From: Chrysomallon squamiferum | Taxonomy: Eukaryota; Mollusca; Gastropoda; Neomphalida; Peltospiridae | NCBI GenBank assembly: GCA_012295275.1 | Contig: CM022670.1 | Location: forward strand, 11,981,083 to 12,012,082 | Reading direction: 5' to 3' | DNA length: 31,000 nucleotides | The notes under the pieces: model-generated | The model's database searches: none | Seen by the model: the letters and a program-made list of their open reading frames with translations, nothing else | Told to the model about the DNA's origin: nothing | Shown here: positions 1 through 11,646 of the stretch, piece after piece | Position numbering within the stretch: position 1 is the first letter of the stretch | Layout: every line of letters begins with the position of its first letter | Made by a program: the position numbers and the translations under genes

Positions 1-154
1 TTAATGGACTATGCTTCTAATAATCCTATTATAAATAAATAAAATCTGAAAAATCAATTGATAGTAAATTAACACCGAATGATTATCAAAACATAATAAT
101 AAATAAACATTAAAAAATAAAATATTTATCTGTCTATATATATATATATACATA

Positions 155-205
155 GAGAGAGAGAGTTGGGGAGAGAGAGAGAGAGAGAGAAGGAGGGAGA
201 GAGAC
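155..205. repeat. (GA)n/(TC)n tract with adjacent (TA)n, just downstream of a DEK 5' splice site
   Basis: Positions 134-150 are (TA)n and 155-205 an imperfect GA tract. On the transcribed minus strand this reads as a CU-rich tract starting a few bases after the GTATGT donor at 216-211. Confidence 0.9.
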
Positions 206-216
206 ACTTGACATAC

Positions 217-3200
217 TTATTCATAACATCTATTTTCTTCTGATATTCTTTATCTTTTTTATCAAATGCAAACCCAGAAAACTGACGGATATTTTTCTTA
301 GCTTGTGTTGCCTGCAACAATAAAAATACAGTAAATCATTAAGACATTTTAACAAGAAACCAATAATTATTAATTTTAAGGTTTTTAATGTTAATTTTTA
401 ACATCTTGACATTAAAGATCATGTTATTTTGACAACAGTAATTTTCTAAATTTATTTCTATGACAAATAATTACAGTACTGTAATTGGCAAATATAAGAA
501 AAAATATGAGTGAATTAACTGCAATCAATAAAAGATTTATTTGTTTATTTTCAGTTAAGGTTAAACATGCATTATCTCAATTTCTTTGACTTCAATTATT
601 TCAAATTTTTAAAAACAATCACAACACATCTAAATATAAAAATCCCCAGTTATACACATAGCCAATATAGCATATTTACAATTTTAATCTTGAAAGAGTG
701 TTTGTAGACTGAAGAATCAGAAAGAGAACTTATATTCTCTCTGCTGCCTTAAAAGTTTTCAGAAAAGGGATCGCTGATCTGTAATTAATTTAGATTTACT
801 TACAACTCCTGTAACACCAAAAAGAACTCTGTGTAAAGATTTCAAATCACTGCCCCGATGTCTGTTCAATTCCATCTCAACTGAAAAACAACAAATAAAT
901 GGTTTTTTTTTTAATCAAACATAATATATATTTCAAATGCAATTTTTGACTAAACACACTTTAACTGCTGCAGTCTGACTTACTGTGATCCGAACATAAA
1001 AGTTTAAAATTTTAGAATGTTCTTAAACTCACTAGCTGGACATTCTCCAAGTCTGTCTCCAGAACCTTCTGGTATTTCCAGTGGTTTCTTTTCTGGTGGT
1101 GTAAATGTAGATGACATGGCCAGTCGTTCAACCTTCTTCCTCTCTCTTTTCCCTGACTCGAGTATCGGCGTCTTTTCCACTGATCCTACTGAGTAAACCA
1201 CCACAAGAATTAACAATCAAGAATATTGTGTAACACATCATTTTGTTATTTTTTTTGTTTTTTAAAAGGATGTGACAAACAAACAAAATATGTTTTTTGG
1301 TAATAATTTCCCCTGAAATTTCAGTAATCAATTTTTAATTTGGTATCCATAATACAGCATAAAAAAATAATCATAAAAAAAAAAAAATATGCATATTTAC
1401 CTTTTCAATGCTTTCTTTCTTATAATATATATAGTTTTCACTGAATTATCAGTAATACATGTTTTACTTATTTTTATTCCATGGAAAAAAGTTCTTATTC
1501 ATGTGTGATATAAAAGTAATAATAATAATAATATTGAAATTAAAAAGGGAGACAACTCTCAGAAACAAATCTTCAACATTCACTAAAGGCAATTTGAAAA
1601 CAACATAAATAAACATTTAATGATATCAACACAAAAAGGCATCAGATATTAACATTAATATTACTCTGTTCAACAATTTAACTTACATGAATCTTCATCA
1701 CCTTCGTTTACTTCTTCATAGTAATATGTTGGTGCCCGTTTCTTTTTCTTTCTGCCTTGTTTCGGTTTTGGAGTGGAGTCACCATCACCATCTACCTCAG
1801 ATTTCTCTGACTTGCTCTGGTCAAGATCAGCTTCCTTCTCCTCTTTGTTGGAAATTTCCTCCATCGACACATCTTTTCCAGAAGATGCCTCACTCTCATT
1901 CTTGTCTTCCTGACTTTCCAACACTTTCACATCCTCCAGTTTGGGAGAGGATTCTTTTTCTGTGTTTTTTTCTTTGTTTTCCTGAGGTAATTCCTCAACT
2001 TTGGGTTTTGACGATTCATCCTCAGATAAATTGTTTTCTTTTATTTCATTTTCTTTCATATCCTCATGTCCATTTTCTGTTCTCACTTCCTCTGCAAGTT
2101 CAACAGGTTTTTTTGCAGGAACATTCATCGAATTTTCTTCCGGTTTTTTATCTTCAGTCTTTTGCTCCTTAAAATAAAATTTTAAAAATAACATCCCATC
2201 AATTTCAAAATTTCATTCTAATGAAAGATTCCTTTCACTGTTCTTATTTTTTAATTAATATCATAAAATACTATATAAATGAAAACATATTGCTAGAATA
2301 AGACACAAGTTATAAATCAGATTAAGGTATTAGTTTTTACACCAGTAAAAAATAATAAACAATGCCTTATTAGCGAAGGGCTATAACTCTTGTCTAAAAA
2401 TTTAAAACTGTATTCTGAATTTATATATTTCAGATAATAAACTTCAGAAAGCTGTAATACTCTAAACAGTATTTAGTTATATATCAATTATGAATTCCAT
2501 ACAACTTTAACTTTATCTGTATGGTTATCTATCAAATTCCATATCAGACTGCTATAAAAAAAATTCTCATAATTAAACAAAAAAAGGAACAACATAGAAG
2601 CAGATTGTATAAATTTGTATTATTTAAAGTGTTTAGTCATTCTGCCCTCCCCAAAATGTGATATAATTCACTAACAGTATTGCTTTAGTGTTATAGTTAG
2701 ACATTTATACAATTATAGGGATGAATACTATATCAATATTGATACAGTATTTTTAATATCAAATTTACTTTTTTTTTTTTATTTGTTTATATATTAATGT
2801 AATAATTAAATTTCAATATATTCTGCAACAGAAAAATTGAGTAAACCACTTATTCAATCAATTGAATTATTGGCAATACTTTACATTCTATAATATTCCG
2901 AAGGTAGGTTAGACAACTCTATCTGAATGATGTAAATCAGTTTGATGCATTTAAATACAAATATTTGTGGGCATATCAAGCATTAATTTTAACTTTAACG
3001 GATTTAGTTGTTTTGCACTTTCAAACGATACTTATTAGTTCGAGAACCTTTCATCTATTCCTTTGTTGACATTTTAAAAGTAATAATAAAGGTAAGTGGA
3101 TTCTGTACCAGTCAAGCGCGCTTAAATTCAAATACAGTAGCAGAAATCATTGAAGATCGACACATTTCTCAATGCAGATAACATATTTGTAACAATTGTC

Positions 3201-3505
3201 AAAACAATATTTCGGTTAAACGCAGTATTATATTTGGCAACTAGAATTATATATATACAGGTGTAAAAACAATAACTGCACTAACAAACTGGACACCATG
3301 ATTACTGTTACGCTTCGTTTTAAAATCCATTATAAAAGCTAAGAGTATCTAACAAAAATCATGTATAAATAACTAGAGCATAATGGAAATAATTATTCGT
3401 TCACAATAAAATGTGCAATAAATAAATATAAGCTTTCGAATCTAAAACAAGATCAATCAATACCCCCGATTGCGGAGTAGCACCGGTATCATCTCCTTCT
3501 GACAT
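217..3505 (-). CDS. DEK: DEK proto-oncogene-like chromatin protein, 5' part (gene runs off the left edge)
   Basis: Visible coding exons in transcription order are 3505-3464, 2167-1687, 1188-1033, 880-804 and 311-217, about 283 residues, all phase-compatible with GT-AG borders. DEK is a nuclear DNA-binding and histone-chaperone-type protein affecting chromatin topology, splicing and replication. Residues 1-174 are low-complexity and acidic (Glu/Asp/Lys/Ser), with a basic RKKKKR patch just before a YYYEE stretch. Recognition rests on GKRERKKVERL (about residues 187-197), which closely matches human DEK GKREKKKVERL. Next come LHRVLFG (about 242-248) and KKNIRQFSGFAFDKK (about 257-271), matching the start of the DEK SAP-like region (KKNVGQFSGFPF in human). 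The remaining SAP region and the C-terminal DEK domain must lie left of position 1. The start codon is the first ATG and fits a short exon 1. The last visible donor (GTATGT, 216-211) is the best of several close GTs, so that exon end is slightly uncertain. Confidence 0.9.
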
Positions 3506-3600
3506 TATCGCTTTGAACAGAAATGGCGGTAAAATGGCGTATCCTGCAAATTTAACCAATCAAAATAAATTTAACAGCGATGAGAACCAATACTATATCG
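3506..3600 (-). promoter_or_regulatory. Probable DEK core promoter / 5' UTR region
   Basis: Immediately upstream of the DEK start codon are two YY1-like ATGGCG motifs (AAATGGCGG at 3521-3529 and AAAATGGCG at 3531-3539) and two CCAAT pentamers on the plus strand (3556-3560 and 3587-3591). Their position 15-90 bp from the ATG is typical of short 5' UTR housekeeping or cell-cycle promoters. The transcription start cannot be placed from sequence alone. Confidence 0.4.
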
Positions 3601-5200
3601 TAAAGTTTGACGAAAGACCTGAAGCGAAATCCTTTCATTAGAACCTGTTTTCCGGCAATAAACAACGTATATGACATAATAGTATACCTATTTATTTAAA
3701 GATGTTGGATTAAAATTATTATTTTAAAATAAATCTGGTATAAATTGAGCCATTGGAATTGGAAACAATTATTCACGAGAATTATATTTAGATTATTTGT
3801 ACCGTATAAATAATATTAAATCCCTAAGTGTACTAACAAACAGCACATACCGGTTATGTACATTTTTCAATTACTAGGCATAGTATATTTTACGATGAAC
3901 TGAGTTAATTTAAACTTTTTCATTGTTGAACCAAACCTAAAATACTTTTTTTTTTAATCAGTTACTTGATTAAGGGTGAAAATATATAATCATACAAGAC
4001 GAAATTGCTGCCATTACATGATTACTGTTTCTTTAACAAGTATAAATAAAGAGAGATTTACTGTAAGATCATAAAGATGTCAATACAATGGAGCATGGGC
4101 AAATGTTATCTAAGCTTATATTGAAGTTGGGAAAAAGTAAATTATTATTTATTAAAAAAAAAAGTCCGCGGAAACTGGGATTTATTTCATGAATTCGTAA
4201 TAACCCCCCTCCATACACACATATATACTGTTAGCAGTCACAATTTTTGATATAGTGAGGTTTGCTTTCTTTCACGATATAACCAGTGCGGTCACCTCAA
4301 ACAGCTGACATTAATGGTTTCTTTTATTCCACCCCGTATTTTATTTCTTCTTTTAAAATATTATTATCACTGATGAATGATTTGCAGTGTTATATATAGT
4401 GTTCATCACAGTGTTATAAATAAGGCATGTCTTGCAATATCTAGAACCTAAAGCAAAATATTTTTTATATAATTTACAGTTGACTGGAAAACACATAATT
4501 GACATATATGATATAATTATAATAATAAAACAAACAACCTCATTTGAGTCTACTGAGCGGGAAATAGCCCATTTGTAACTGCTCCAGAAATTTATAAAAT
4601 TGTGGAAAAGATAAACATCTTATTTTGCATTTATATAATAAAATAAACAGTGATTGATTGAATGAATAAATAAATAATAAATTTAGCAGCAAATAATAAA
4701 AAGAAAATAAATTTTAAAAAATAATAATATTTCCACAAGAAAAAATCTCCAGTTAATAATTAAATGTTCATTTTGGTAATTCCCCTATCTAAATGAAAAA
4801 CAATTCCCTTTGACAATATATAGGTATAAATTTGTATACAATTTACCAAAATGATTTAGAAACGGGGACTTGTATGGATTATTGACCTTTGCATGAACCA
4901 TGTGGTCCATGGAAATTATCTTTCGGAAATACTCGATAGTAACTACATAGTATTTTACAGCCCGAGTATTTCCGAATGCCATTAGACTGTGATTTAGTTG
5001 TACATTATTCGGAATATTGTTTCTTTATTTAAATGTCAAAAATATACAGTCTACGGATGGAAAGAATATACTGATGCACAGTAGATTAGTACGCTTGTTT
5101 ACTGCTTCAACAGAAAGCCAGTGAATAATAGAAAAATGGAACTGGAGTGTTTTGACATTTCTGTCATTAGTTATAGATTTTTGTTTTCATTTTTGACATT
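3601..5200. other. Intergenic DNA between divergent DEK and RNF144
   Basis: AT-rich, with no exon-like open frame, RNA gene or recognisable transposon. A 65-codon minus-strand frame at 4785-4982 resembles no family I know and overlaps the inverted repeat at 4922-4976. The stretch presumably carries the distal promoter elements of both flanking genes. Confidence 0.6.
4922..4976. repeat. Perfect 14-bp inverted repeat, 27-nt spacer
   Basis: TTCGGAAATACTCG (4922-4935) is exactly the reverse complement of CGAGTATTTCCGAA (4963-4976). The arms are richer in C+G than their surroundings. No target-site duplication is obvious. It could be a hairpin, the remnant of a small inverted-repeat element, or a paired binding site. 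Confidence 0.75.
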
Positions 5201-5270
5201 TAGATACAAAATAGATAGATTCAACTAATTTACTAGTTGTAATCTTCTTCTAGAAATCCCAAAGAGTCCG
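5200..5270 (+). other. Candidate non-coding first exon of RNF144 (5' limit unknown)
   Basis: A strong 5' splice site (CCG then GTGAGT) lies at 5271-5276, about 850 bp upstream of the acceptor at 6120 that opens the ATG-bearing exon. That exon starts 27 nt before its ATG, so an upstream 5' UTR exon is required; this donor is the best candidate. The left end given is arbitrary. Confidence 0.4.
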
Positions 5271-5307
5271 GTGAGTGCAAATTAAAATTATTCCATATTT
5301 TGTTTTT

Positions 5308-5311
<4 letters not shown>

Positions 5312-5344
<33 letters not shown>
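5312..5344. repeat. Poly(A) tract, about 33 nt
   Basis: Uninterrupted A run in the first RNF144 intron. It may be the tail of a decayed retroposed sequence or simple slippage; no flanking duplication was seen. Confidence 0.9.
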
Positions 5345-5346
<2 letters not shown>

Positions 5347-6147
5347 TTAATTACAATTTAGTTATAGAAAAAAGGAAAAAAAAAACCAAACGCATGAAGA
5401 AACCTGATTTTGGCCGATAAGAATATTCATTGTATCAAATGACTTTGGGATATTAATATGTTGATTATTCTCTTATCGATATTTGTTTGTAATTCACATT
5501 ATTAACAAATGTATTATAAATGAAATTTTACATAAATTCGTAAATGTTTTGTAAATTAAATATATTATTTACATTTCTTTTAATAAAGGTTAGGTAGCAG
5601 GTGTATAATATTATGAACAGATGAGTGGTATAATAAGTTTATTTATAATATCACTTGTATATTAAAGCAGAAGAAAAAAAAAGAAGAAAAAATTAAAAAC
5701 TTGGGGGGTGGAGGGTTTGAGCTGATTGAGATTTATGTTACAGAAAGTAGTCTTGCAGTGTAGATCAAGGCCTTGTCAGCAGGCATTTTATTAAACCTAA
5801 AACGCATTTTGTAGTGTCACATTGTTTCACTTTGCTACAGTCTTTGTTTTACAGTAGTAATAAAGTAAGTAAACGACAATTCAGAGACTACCATTTTCCT
5901 CCGTCTCTTTAACAGCTGTGATATTACTTCTTAATGTTAGGTAATGTGATATATAATAAAACTCACAGACATAATGATGAATAAGCTAATAATATGTTGT
6001 TGGTGGTGGTGGTGATGGTGTTGATTGTTTTGTTTTGATTCACCAACAAGTATTCTTTATTGGATATCAGCATTATACTAGTGGTAGTTGTCCTTTAGTT
6101 TATTTCTTGATTGTTTTCAGATAAGCAGTTTGTAGTCCTATATAGTG

Positions 6148-8088
6148 ATGGCGACTTACTCGGCATCTGGAAATTCAGTAGAATTAGCGATAGATCCTCT
6201 CATTACATGTAAACTTTGTCTGATGGAATGCACCCTGCCTGACATGTACGAGCTACATGACTGCAGATGTCTCTACTGCAAATCGGTAAAGAATATTTTT
6301 TAATTCTAAAATCTAATAAATATTAACTTGTTAATCAGCAAAATGTTTATTTCATTCAGAAAGCTCAGTAAGTTGCTTTAGTATCATAAATATTTCAGAA
6401 AAATTGTATTGTTTTTATTTTAATTAGTTATCAAAATGGTAGCATGAATTATAAATATAATTTTGCCACATAGCCTGAAATTTAGAAATATTTTATGTTG
6501 TATAACATGATTAATGAATAACAGTGATAAAAACTATATCATATATTTTGTAGACCTGTATCCACATGTTGTGGTTATAAAAGGCTTTCAGATGTAATGT
6601 CATATGTGGGAAATTTTGCTTACTTTGATGTAGGTTGTCATAAACATGTGTCATTCAGTGTCAGAACTATAATAATAGAAAAATTAATGCAGATATTCTA
6701 GATGCTAAGCTAAAATGAAATAAACTGTTTTATAGTGTGTAGAGCAGTACCTGGCTGTGATGATAACAGAGGGCAGCATTATGGATATCACATGTCCTGA
6801 TGCTCAGTGCAAAAAACAGGGCAGACTAGAAGCCCCAGAGGTTTGTATATCATTTCTCAACATACATACATACACTGACTATTCCTATAATTTATAAATT
6901 ATTATTATCTTCATTCATTTACAGTTAGAAATTGTTTATCTCATTTAAGATTTATGTTTTCATTATTAATTTTTTAATTATTGTTATTCTACTCTTCAGC
7001 AACAAAATTATTTTATCATCACCGTTTTTATTGTTGTAAATTACTTAACGTGGAGAAGTTTTATTCTAGATATATATATATTTTTTTTTTTAAATCATTA
7101 AAATTAATAAATGTAAATTATATATTTGTAATTTATTAAACTCTTTTTAAATTGAATTTTCCTTTTATTACTTTAATTTTATTGTTTTTGTTTATTTACA
7201 GATTGAAAAATTAGTTGACAAAAATCTTTTTGAGAGATACAAACGACTACGTTTTCAACGTGGTAACTATTATATTTTAAAGATTTCCATTTAAAAATTA
7301 ATTTGAATAGAAAGTGTTCTTTAGTTTTCTTCTAGTTCAGATGTTGTTATGAAAGATACCCACAAAAAAAAAAAAAAAAAAAAAAAAAACAAAAAATTAA
7401 AAATATATTTATGCATTAAGATTGAATTGCATCTGAATTTGTGAAGGGGAGAGTCAAAAGAAAGAAATTTGAGTACTTGTATCAAATGTATATATAGTAG
7501 CCAAAACAAAAAACAAAAAATTCGAAAATGTATAGATTATGTTACTGTAATAATAGTCAATCAACATCAGACTTCACTAACAGTGAAATACTATAATAAA
7601 ATTATGAAGCTTTATGATATGGATGCCTTTATTTACTAGTTAGTATAAATGTATATTTAAAATATCTAAAATTAAGCAATTTGTTCATATTAATTTGTTT
7701 TGTTGTATCTATATCGCCAATAAGCAATTCATTCAAAATATCTGTATCAGGTATAGAAATATTTTTGTTTATTATTATTAATGTTTAATGTAATGTGACG
7801 TTTATTAACTAAATGAAAAAGGCAGTGTCTATGAATCATCAAGTCTTATTGTTTCAATACATTTTGAAATACTTAATTTCATATATTTTGATTCATTTAA
7901 ATAATGAACAGTTCATATTAAAATTGAAATCTTTCAGAAATAGATAATGATCCAAATAAGACATTTTGTCCTGAGGCTGGTTGTGAAACAGTTTGCCATG
8001 TTTGCTCAAATCCACCACCTCAACATGATGATGCAGTCCAGCCCATTCCTGTTCAGTGTCCTACTGTGAGTATTCATTTATTTATTTA

Positions 8089-8136
<48 letters not shown>

Positions 8137-9638
8137 TTTTTTATTTGGTTTGTTCTTTATTTAATATTAAATGTTTTTTAATTTACATGCTGAAATTTGT
8201 GAATATTCACTTATTTAATATCATTTATTTACTTATTTAGTGTTTTATTAACTATGTGTTCATACATGCACTTTGAATATGGAATAACCAGAATAGTTTC
8301 AGTATATTAATGATGCTAAATTATTACTGTTATTGTTATTGTTATTGTTATTGTTATTGTTAATATTATTAGTATTAGTATTATTTATTTTAACTGTAAT
8401 TTTCACTTTAAAATGTGTTACGTAACTCAGAGTTTAAAACTGGGGTTTAGATATTTCAATGTGTATTGTTATGTTACAGTGTGGACTTCGGTTCTGTTCA
8501 GTATGTAAATCCAAATGGCATGCTGCCAAAAGCTGTGATGAAGTTATGATTTCAGGACGACATGAAGACTTAGGGTAAGACTGAACATAACTCCTTAACT
8601 CTGAATTTAAATATAGCAGCATTTTAATCCAGACATATACACACAAACTCAAAGAAAAAAAGAAAAAAGAAAATATTTAAAATTATATTCAGGATATTAT
8701 ATAGTGTTTTCATGTGATAAAGTATGACTCTATAGGGGTACTGGTTGTTTTTAATGCATCAATTAAAATTACAAACATTTGACACACAGCAACAGAGGAC
8801 AGAAAATATAATTTTTGTAGTTTATAATATAAGCACAACAAAAGTATACTGTTACTGAAAGTGGGTTTATTATTTTTGTTTGTGCAGCATTCCATTTAGC
8901 AGTGCAGAGGACGCAAGAATCAAGCGGTGTCCTGTCTGCCACGTGCCCATTGAAAGGAATGACGGCTGCGCGCAGATGATGTGCAAGCGATGTAAACACG
9001 TTTTCTGTTGGTACTGCCTTGCCTCTCTTGATGTGAGTAAATACGATTTACAGGTGTTCGTGTTAAAGTGAATTGCTGCGATGTCAGCATTTATTAATAT
9101 AATTTCATTAACAAACTTTACTTATAATAAGTTAAATGAAAATAAACGTATATTTAATTGTTCAAATAAGTAATTTTATTATTATTATTATTATGTTTTT
9201 TTTTTAATGAAGCATTATGCTCCAGATATGTGTTTTCTCAAATGGTTATTTTAAATATTTTTGACTTTATCTACCATTTACACCTACAAGGTGTTTATTT
9301 AAATTGAATTATTTTCTGTCAGTAATTACTAATCTAATTTCAGGAATTAACTTTACTCATTACAAGTTAAAATAATATAAACCTTTATATTTAATTGTTC
9401 AATGTAAATAATGGTTCTTTTTTCTTCTATAAATCCTTATGCTCAAGATATGTATTTTCTTGAAATTTCCACTAGTATTTGCATCTAAAACAAGCTTAGT
9501 GGCCTCTGTTACAATACTGTTACAATAAACTTATTTGTAAAACACTTGGTATTGTCAAAACATATTGGCATTTTCATAACATGGTTTTGTTTTCAAATTC
9601 ATCTTATTTTGCAATTAAACATTTATTTACTGGAATTA

Positions 9639-9691
<53 letters not shown>

Positions 9692-10513
9692 GCCTATTCT
9701 AAGTATTAATAATATTCGTACTTATGTGCTAGCAATATAATGATTTCTTATATGTTAACAATGTTTTAGATGAAGAATTTAATTAGTTCTGTTTTTAAAT
9801 ATGTTATTATATTGCATAATGATTTATTATATATTAACAATGTTTGTATATGAAGAATTTAATTAGTTTTATTTTTAAATATATCATTATGTTGCAGGAT
9901 GATTTCTTAACTATTAATAATGGTTGTAGAGGAAGTATTTAATTTGTTTTGTTTTTAAATATGTTATTATATTTCATAATTATTTCTTAATTATTATCAA
10001 TGTTTGTAGATGAAGTATTTAATTAGTTTTGTTTCTGAACATGTCATTATGTTGCAGGATGATTTTTTGTTGAGGCACTACGACAAAGGACCATGTAAAA
10101 ATAAACTTGGACATTCTCGAGCTTCTGTCATTTGGCATCGCACACAGGTACTAACAAACAGAATACTTGTCAGTTAATCATTTCTTAATAAAATGTTATC
10201 CTTTCACTGTTTGCTATTACAAATGATTGCTTATATATTTGTTATTCAATAATCCCAGCTTCATTTAAGTAAAGGAGAATACACACATACACACACGTTC
10301 ACATATTAAAAAAAAGAAAATTACATGCACTTAATCTATTGATTACTCACATTTTGTTGTAATTTAGTTTTGTTGTATATTCACTGGATATTTACTTACT
10401 TTCTACTATCTGTCTATTTATTTACTAGTATTCATTCATTTGTTTATAAATTCTTTACCAATTTATAGATTTTTGAGATTTTAATATTTAATATTTTTCA
10501 TTTAAATTCTTTA

Positions 10514-10582
<69 letters not shown>

Positions 10583-10763
10583 GTTAAATAATTTATTATT
10601 ATTATTTTTTTTTTTTCAGGTTGTTGGTATTTTTGCAGGGTTTGGTGTACTGCTTCTTGTTGCCTCGCCGTTTCTGCTGCTTGCTGCTCCATGCATTCTG
10701 TGCTGTAAATGCAAAATGTGTAAATGTTGTGAGGACGAAGATGGGGACGGAATACCCACTTGA
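6148..10763 (+). CDS. RNF144: RNF144-type RING-IBR-RING E3 ubiquitin-protein ligase, membrane-anchored
   Basis: Exons 6148-6285, 6736-6840, 7202-7262, 7938-8065, 8480-8574, 8888-9032, 10058-10147 and 10620-10763 join in frame to 301 aa (recalled lengths: human RNF144A about 292, RNF144B about 303). RBR ligases take ubiquitin from E2 onto a RING2 cysteine and then to substrate. RING1 spans about residues 21-71 (C21, C24, C41, C44, C47, C66, C71). The IBR spans about 112-163. RING2 is about 190-237, with C190, C193, C208, C211, C216, C219 as likely zinc ligands and C203 in NDGCAQMMC as the predicted catalytic cysteine. The family signature from LDDDFLL through [21 protein letters not shown] is nearly identical to vertebrate RNF144. 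Residues about 255-281 form the single C-terminal membrane segment, followed by a Cys/Lys-rich tail ending IPT. It cannot be assigned to A or B and is probably the unduplicated invertebrate gene. Confidence 0.95.
7364..7389. repeat. Poly(A) tract, 26 nt
   Basis: Homopolymer A run in the RNF144 intron 7263-7937. The rest of that intron is AT-rich with nothing else recognised. Confidence 0.9.
8091..8130. repeat. (TTA)n microsatellite
   Basis: About 13 copies of a TTA unit in the RNF144 intron 8066-8479, directly after an ATTT-rich stretch. Confidence 0.95.
8329..8361. repeat. (GTTATT)n hexanucleotide repeat
   Basis: About five and a half tandem copies of GTTATT in the same RNF144 intron, followed by an irregular ATT/AGT-rich stretch. 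Confidence 0.9.
9098..9500. repeat. Diverged direct duplication, period about 235 bp
   Basis: Two copies can be aligned by eye, 9098 to about 9290 and 9333 to about 9500. Shared landmarks include an AACTTTACT stretch, TATATTTAATTGTTCAA, and TATGCTCCAGATATGTGTTTTCT versus TATGCTCAAGATATGTATTTTCT. The copies differ by many substitutions and by a (TTA)n insertion in the first. It lies in the RNF144 intron 9033-10057. Confidence 0.75.
9641..9688. repeat. (AC)24 microsatellite
   Basis: Uninterrupted AC dinucleotide run in the RNF144 intron 9033-10057. Confidence 0.97.
9732..10069 (+). repeat. Tandem repeat, period about 80 bp, four units plus exon-derived partial unit
   Basis: Units begin near 9732, 9814, 9894 and 9975, and the beginning of a fifth coincides with the exon at 10058. 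Each carries GATGAAGAATTTAATTAGTT-like and TTTTTAAATATGTTATTATATT-like blocks and ends in GCATAATGATTT or GCAGGATGATTT. The real acceptor and first exon codons (GCAG, GATGATTTTTTG) are therefore the terminal copy of the repeat, and unit 3 retains an intact GCAG/GATGATTTCTTA at 9894-9909. Confidence 0.85.
10518..10582. repeat. (TTA)n followed by (TTTA)n next to the last RNF144 acceptor
   Basis: A TTA run at 10518-10549 passes into TTTA repeats at about 10551-10582, then a T-rich tract and the CAG acceptor at 10617-10619. The repeat probably contributes to the polypyrimidine tract. Confidence 0.9.
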
Positions 10764-11646
10764 TGATAATCCACACACACACACACACGAGTTACACTTG
10801 TTTTTTCTTCAATGTATTGCTGTGTCCATTCTTTGGCCAATAGTAATCCATTGACCAGTTCCGTGAGAACTAGTCCAATGAGGCATTCATTGTTGGCAAT
10901 ATATTCTTTTAGTTTTAAATATTTCTTTTTAGTATTTATTATATACTTTTTTAAAATTAATTTTATTATTATTATTATTATTATTATTTTTTTATTTTTT
11001 TTTTTTTTTTAATTCTTTATTTGTATTTTCAATTTATTTGAAATTGTTTTTAAAAATTTACTATTTGTTTTTCTGCGAGACATCAGATTCTCTTTTCAAA
11101 TGACTGCGAGGAGTCAACAGGTTCGTTGAAGAAATTCTTGATGACTGATTAATTATTCACAAATCATGTTGTGAAGATGTCTATGAAAAATTCAGTTCGA
11201 GTTGCTGGGACTATTATTATTCAATCTTTGGTGATTCACACACTGAACAGTTTTTACAGGAATTCTTTTTATAGAGGATCTTGTCTGCAGATTCACAGAA
11301 AATGATGACAAATGAAATGTGTTGTGGATCTTATCTCTCATTATTTTTAGTGTTTGGTGCTTATTTAAACAAACTCACGAAACACAGTGTGAAAAACAAA
11401 TGTTGATTATAAATTGTGAATGTACACTTTCTCTCAAACACACACACACACACACACACACAAAATAAAATGCAAGAAGAAATGTATACACACACAAAAC
11501 ACATATATAGAAAGATGTACAAATTAATGCTCACATTCACATACATACATATATAGACATGCATAAATGTACATGGATAACACAACTGCAAATGCATTAT
11601 GTAAACATAATAATGACAAAATACAAATAACTATATATAAAAGCAA

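Noticed and set aside
1687-2172. 161-codon plus-strand open frame
   Set aside because: It is the exact antisense of the DEK acidic exon; its His/Leu/Pro/Phe bias is what a Glu/Lys-rich exon gives in reverse.
7364-7389. Poly(A) runs (here, 5312-5344 and 18515-18537) as evidence of processed pseudogenes or LINE/SINE insertions
   Set aside because: No element body, tRNA-like promoter boxes or target-site duplications were visible beside them; slippage in AT-rich DNA is enough.
8769-8999. Minus-strand frame of 76 codons with cysteines
   Set aside because: Antisense to the RNF144 RING2 exon at 8888-9032 and partly intronic.
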